From Otatea glauca (lineage: Eukaryota > Streptophyta > Magnoliopsida > Poales > Poaceae): a stretch of DNA of 64,000 nt. The notes below the pieces were generated by a model. That model was given only the letters and a program-made list of their open reading frames with translations, ran no database searches and was not told the origin of the DNA. Positions within the stretch are counted from its first letter, which is position 1. The number at the start of each line of letters is the position of its first letter. The translations under genes and the position numbers were made by a program. The stretch lies in NCBI GenBank assembly GCA_036346275.1, contig CM070715.1:71907667-71971666 (forward strand). The letters are read 5' to 3'. Below are positions 60,282-64,000 of this stretch, one piece after another.

Positions 60282-63200
60282 TGTCGGGACCCGAATCTGC
60301 AAATTCGGACCCTCTGTGTATTCTGTGCTAGTCCAGGATCACGCTAGCACACACAGTCTTACAGGGTTGCACATCACAGACATTCACAGCGATATAAGAG
60401 TAAATAGTGCAAACATTTATATAAACTGAGTTGTACGACCTTATGGTCTCCTTACATAAAATAAGCCACGCAGGGCTTACATTATTCAGAGTAAAAGAAA
60501 TAGCAGCGGAATAAAATAAATGTCGTGGAAGCCTTCATCTTGCCATAGGCAACCGACTGGGCTTGCCCCCTAATTGTCTGGATCCTCATTGTACTCCTCC
60601 CACGCTAGTGTAGACTCCTCCACTGATGTTGGGATTGATAAGCAAGGAGGGGTGAGTACACAAGGCACTCAACAAGTAATGCACAAAATGCAGCGCTATT
60701 ACTATATGCAAAGCTTATTCCAAAGGATTGGCTTAATTGGTTCTTTTTGCTTCAAACAGCATTTTTAAAGCGGTATCTTATTTAGATTAAAGCAGTGAAA
60801 CAGCTTATAATAATACTAATTTCTTCAAATGGTTTTTCTTCAAGATTCTCGCACACACCTTAATAGCCATTTTAACACCGCACACAGCCACCCTTTCCAC
60901 ATTTTGTTTTTGAAGATCTACCCCTTGACTGTAATCCCCGAGAAATGTCCAATACCGCGGACTCGGCTATTCGAATAGATTTTACACTCTGCAGAGGTTG
61001 TACACTTTACCCACAAGATACACCATTCACCACACGGGTGATCGTCCAGTAATAAAACCTTTCAGAACCTCTACCTTAACTAAAGAACCTCTCCAGATTG
61101 CCTTCACTATCACTTCCTCACATAGAGCCGAGGTATAGGACAGTCAATCACCGTTGGATGGGCACCAAGCCGTAGCACAGTGCGCGCCCCCGCATGATAC
61201 ACCCTGTATCACACCCTGAGGTATCAGAGGAAAGATAAAAGAACCCTAATCAACTAGGTCTGTCCCATACCAGACATATGGTTGTACGGTGACTCAGATC
61301 AAAAGCTTGCAAGGTGAAGTCCTTAACTGACCAAGGCAAGAATTCCAATACTCAACAGTGGCACACAGCCCAATGTGGCACACAGACTCACATCATTCAT
61401 CAACCCGTTGCCACACAGGCCCACCTGGCATACAACCTCTTGCCACTTGCCCCAGTTTAAATCATTTCCCACCCAGTTGATTATTGTGCAACACATGCCA
61501 GCAATAACTCAATATCGGTACAGAACCACACAGGTCTCTGTACCTCAATCTCATCATGTGGCATCATCACACCACTTTCAAAATACATTCAATATTTCTT
61601 TAATCAATATTGTAGCATTTTCCCGAAAGATCATTCATGATTCGTTGCAAGGCTAAGCATCTACTCACGGTCTAGCCTCCCGTGTTGGCACAATATTAAC
61701 ATCCAACTAATACAATCAAACTTAGGGTGACAAAGATTTCAGGGCATACAGATAATACTTTCATGGTGACAATAACAATATGGGTTGATTAGCTACATTA
61801 CCCAATTTAATTTAAATTCACTTTAAAAAAATTAGCATCCATAATTTCAAAGCATAAATTACATTTTAAAATCTGGGATCAAAATGATCAAAGCATCACT
61901 TGCCTTCAAAGAGTTGCTGGTCGTGTTCCGAAGCTTGGTCTTGAGCGACGAATTCTTCCTCGAAACCTTCCGGCAAATTTACGTCTACGCGTAAAAATAA
62001 CATATGCAATAAATAACCAAAAAAGTATACTAAAAGACCACAAAACTTCAAATAAAATTCATAAATAAAAATATCTCAATTTTAAAAAATTTTAGAAACT
62101 GGAATCACCTCAATCGGAGTTAAAATGCAAAAGTTATAGCCTTTCAAAGTTTTAAATAAAATATAAATCAGAAAATAGAAAATCCTGAATTAAATTATTT
62201 ATTTTTCTACTGAAAACTCGGTTTATTGCGTTAGCATGGCGTCAGGGGACACGTGGCAATCTCTGGTGCTGCCACGTCGCTCTGGTCCGTGGACCCGGTC
62301 CACGGCTCGGCTCTGGTCCACGGTGGACTCGGTCCACGCAAACAAAGGCACCGGCGCGACACCGATGACGCCACCGATCGCTCGAGATTCGTGCACGAAC
62401 ACGTGACACTATCTCGGCCATCGCTCAACCTACGGCCAGATCTTAGCCACGCGGCGAAATCGCGGCCGTCAAAGGATTCAACGGCCAGATCTCACGTGCT
62501 GCGCCGAAATCCGCGTGACACGCGTCGCGCATCCGACGGTCGCTCGGATCCAACGGCTGGATCCCACGCATTGACTCGGCGACGCATCGCGTTCTGCGCC
62601 TCCACGTGTCGCGCATCCGACAGAACTCCCGGATCCGACGGCTAAATCTCGTGCACGTTCGGCGGCGTCTCGGTTCACACGCGGCCACGTGGCACAATCG
62701 CGACGGCGCACCCGAAATCGACGGCTGGATCTGGTCTCCGCCCCGATGAAAACGCCCACGCGTCAGCACGCGATTTGGCGAGGGTACGGCGCCATCACCG
62801 CCGCACGATCAAATCTGAACGACGCGGATCCTTAGGGCAAAACCAGATCTGAACTCAACCGTTCAGATTCGATCCAACGGCGCAGGTTATCGGAGAGGTT
62901 TACTGTTCATCTTAACTACGCGGCGCAATCTCACGCGTACACTAACGATCTAACGGCTGAGATCTAAACAAACACAGAAACTAAATCTAATCTCCATCGT
63001 TCAATATAGATCTAACGGTCAAGATTAACGCTAGGATTTAAAACAGAAGGGGAAAGACGTGGACGAACCAGAAGCGAGCGATGCGGATCGAACGGTCGAT
63101 GGGGTTCGGCGAGGTCGGCGGTGGCGCAGAAGAGAAGGTCACGGAGTCGGGAAGACGACGCGTCGTAGCGCTAGAGGGCGATTCTGACTAGAAGAACTGA

Positions 63201-64000
63201 CGGGGTCGACGCGTCTTGGCACGGCGAACTCGACGAAGACCTTGGGGACGGCAGAACCTCAAGGGACGGTGAGAAAAGGGCAATGAACTGCGGCGAAGAC
63301 GTCAGCGAACTTCGGCGAGCTCTTGAGGGCAAACGGCGGTGGCTCGGGAGGCGTGCGAGGAGTCAAAAGATGCAGCGAGAGGAGCTCTGCCAGACGCGCT
63401 ACTCGGTGCACTTTAAGGAGCCTCGACGTGCGCGCTGCAGGCGGCGAAACAAGCGGAAACGCTCGGCGGCGTTAACTCCGGCGATTACGCGGGCGAAGGG
63501 ACGTGGCTCCATCACGAGCGTCCGCGTGGATTGGATCGGATGGCCCGCATCGCGAGGCGACGTGGCACACTCGCAAGCGTTCGATCAAGATCGAACAACT
63601 CGGGCTGGGGCGGCGCTAGGGTTTCGGCGGGACGGGCTGTGTGGGCCGACGACACGGCTGGGCCGGAGTATAGTGCTTGTCCGGACCGAAGGTTTCGGCC
63701 CAAACACTATTCCGCGGATTTTAATTCCTTTTCGAATAAAAAATAATTCGAGAAAATAGTTTTGGCCAAAGAAAATGGTAAAAATATCAAAAAAATTCCT
63801 GAAAAATTCTGGAAAATACTTTGAGACATTTGGAACTCAAATAAAATATTTTCCATAAAAATTTGCATCAAATTTTGCATGAACTTAATTGAGTTCAAGA
63901 AAGGTCAGAAATGAATAAATCCAATTTTAATTCTAATAAATTCTCAGAAATTCTCAAAAAAAATACTCCAAAATTTAAATTAGAGCAAAATTTTGGGTGT
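60282..64000 (-). repeat. Ty3 LTR E, same family as D, cut by window end
   Basis: The left boundary is TGTCGGGACCCG at 60282, directly abutting PMD coding sequence. The right boundary should be TGTAACACCC read on the minus strand; the window ends at ..GGGTGT, three bases short. The flank is CTCCA (60277-60281), so CTCCA is expected just beyond the window if this is a solo LTR. It carries the CTCTGCAGAG module (60964-61005) and GATCYAACGG motifs (62430-63100). Confidence 0.78.

Overview
This window looks like intergenic heterochromatin of a grass genome, with almost all of its 64 kb explained by nested transposable elements. The evidence is the set of element families: chromodomain-bearing Ty3/Gypsy elements of Tekay type with 3-4 kb LTRs, a SIRE/Maximus-type Ty1/Copia element, and a 13 kb CACTA transposon with TNP2 and a Ulp1-like protease. 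Spliced genes, TATA boxes and plant initiator-tRNA(Met) primer sites agree. I see no bacterial, organellar, rRNA, tRNA or CRISPR content, and the species cannot be named from the sequence.

Layout, left to right. (1) 1-9782: Ty3 element A, plus strand, cut by the left window edge, with pol and chromodomain but no recognisable gag or protease. (2) 9783-13411: an older related LTR (G). (3) 13412-14808, resuming at 27857-28198: one end of a first CACTA element, followed by spliced kinesin-like exon pieces. (4) 14809-27853: a complete second CACTA element, coding on the minus strand, flanked by a TAT duplication. (5) 28199-about 51745: a minus-strand SIRE-type Copia element, interrupted by a solo LTR (32532-34367, duplication GTATG) and by the complete Ty3 element C (34484-46248, duplication CCATA). 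(6) About 51746-64000: minus-strand DNA with a hairpin array, a Myb/SANT-like gene, a 36-bp minisatellite and a spliced plant-mobile-domain (PMD) gene. Two LTRs of one Ty3 family, D and E, have inserted into it.

Functionally, the CACTA element carries its transposase and an accessory gene, each preceded by a TATA box and a subterminal-type hairpin array. The SIRE element keeps gag, protease and reverse transcriptase but lacks integrase. Element C has ORF0, gag, protease, RT/RNase H, integrase and a chromodomain, but many frameshifts. The PMD and Myb/SANT-like genes lie head to tail on one strand and may belong to an uncharacterised DNA transposon that landed in the SIRE LTR.

The most striking signal is global. 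Within element C, differences between the two LTRs concentrate where one copy reads CAG or CTG and the other reads CG, CCG, CTCG or CGT. The same lesion appears in both primer-binding sites and probably underlies many reading-frame breaks. CAG/CTG is the plant CHG methylation context, so part of the apparent decay may be a base-calling artefact of methylated DNA. Pseudogene calls and LTR ages should be read with that in mind.
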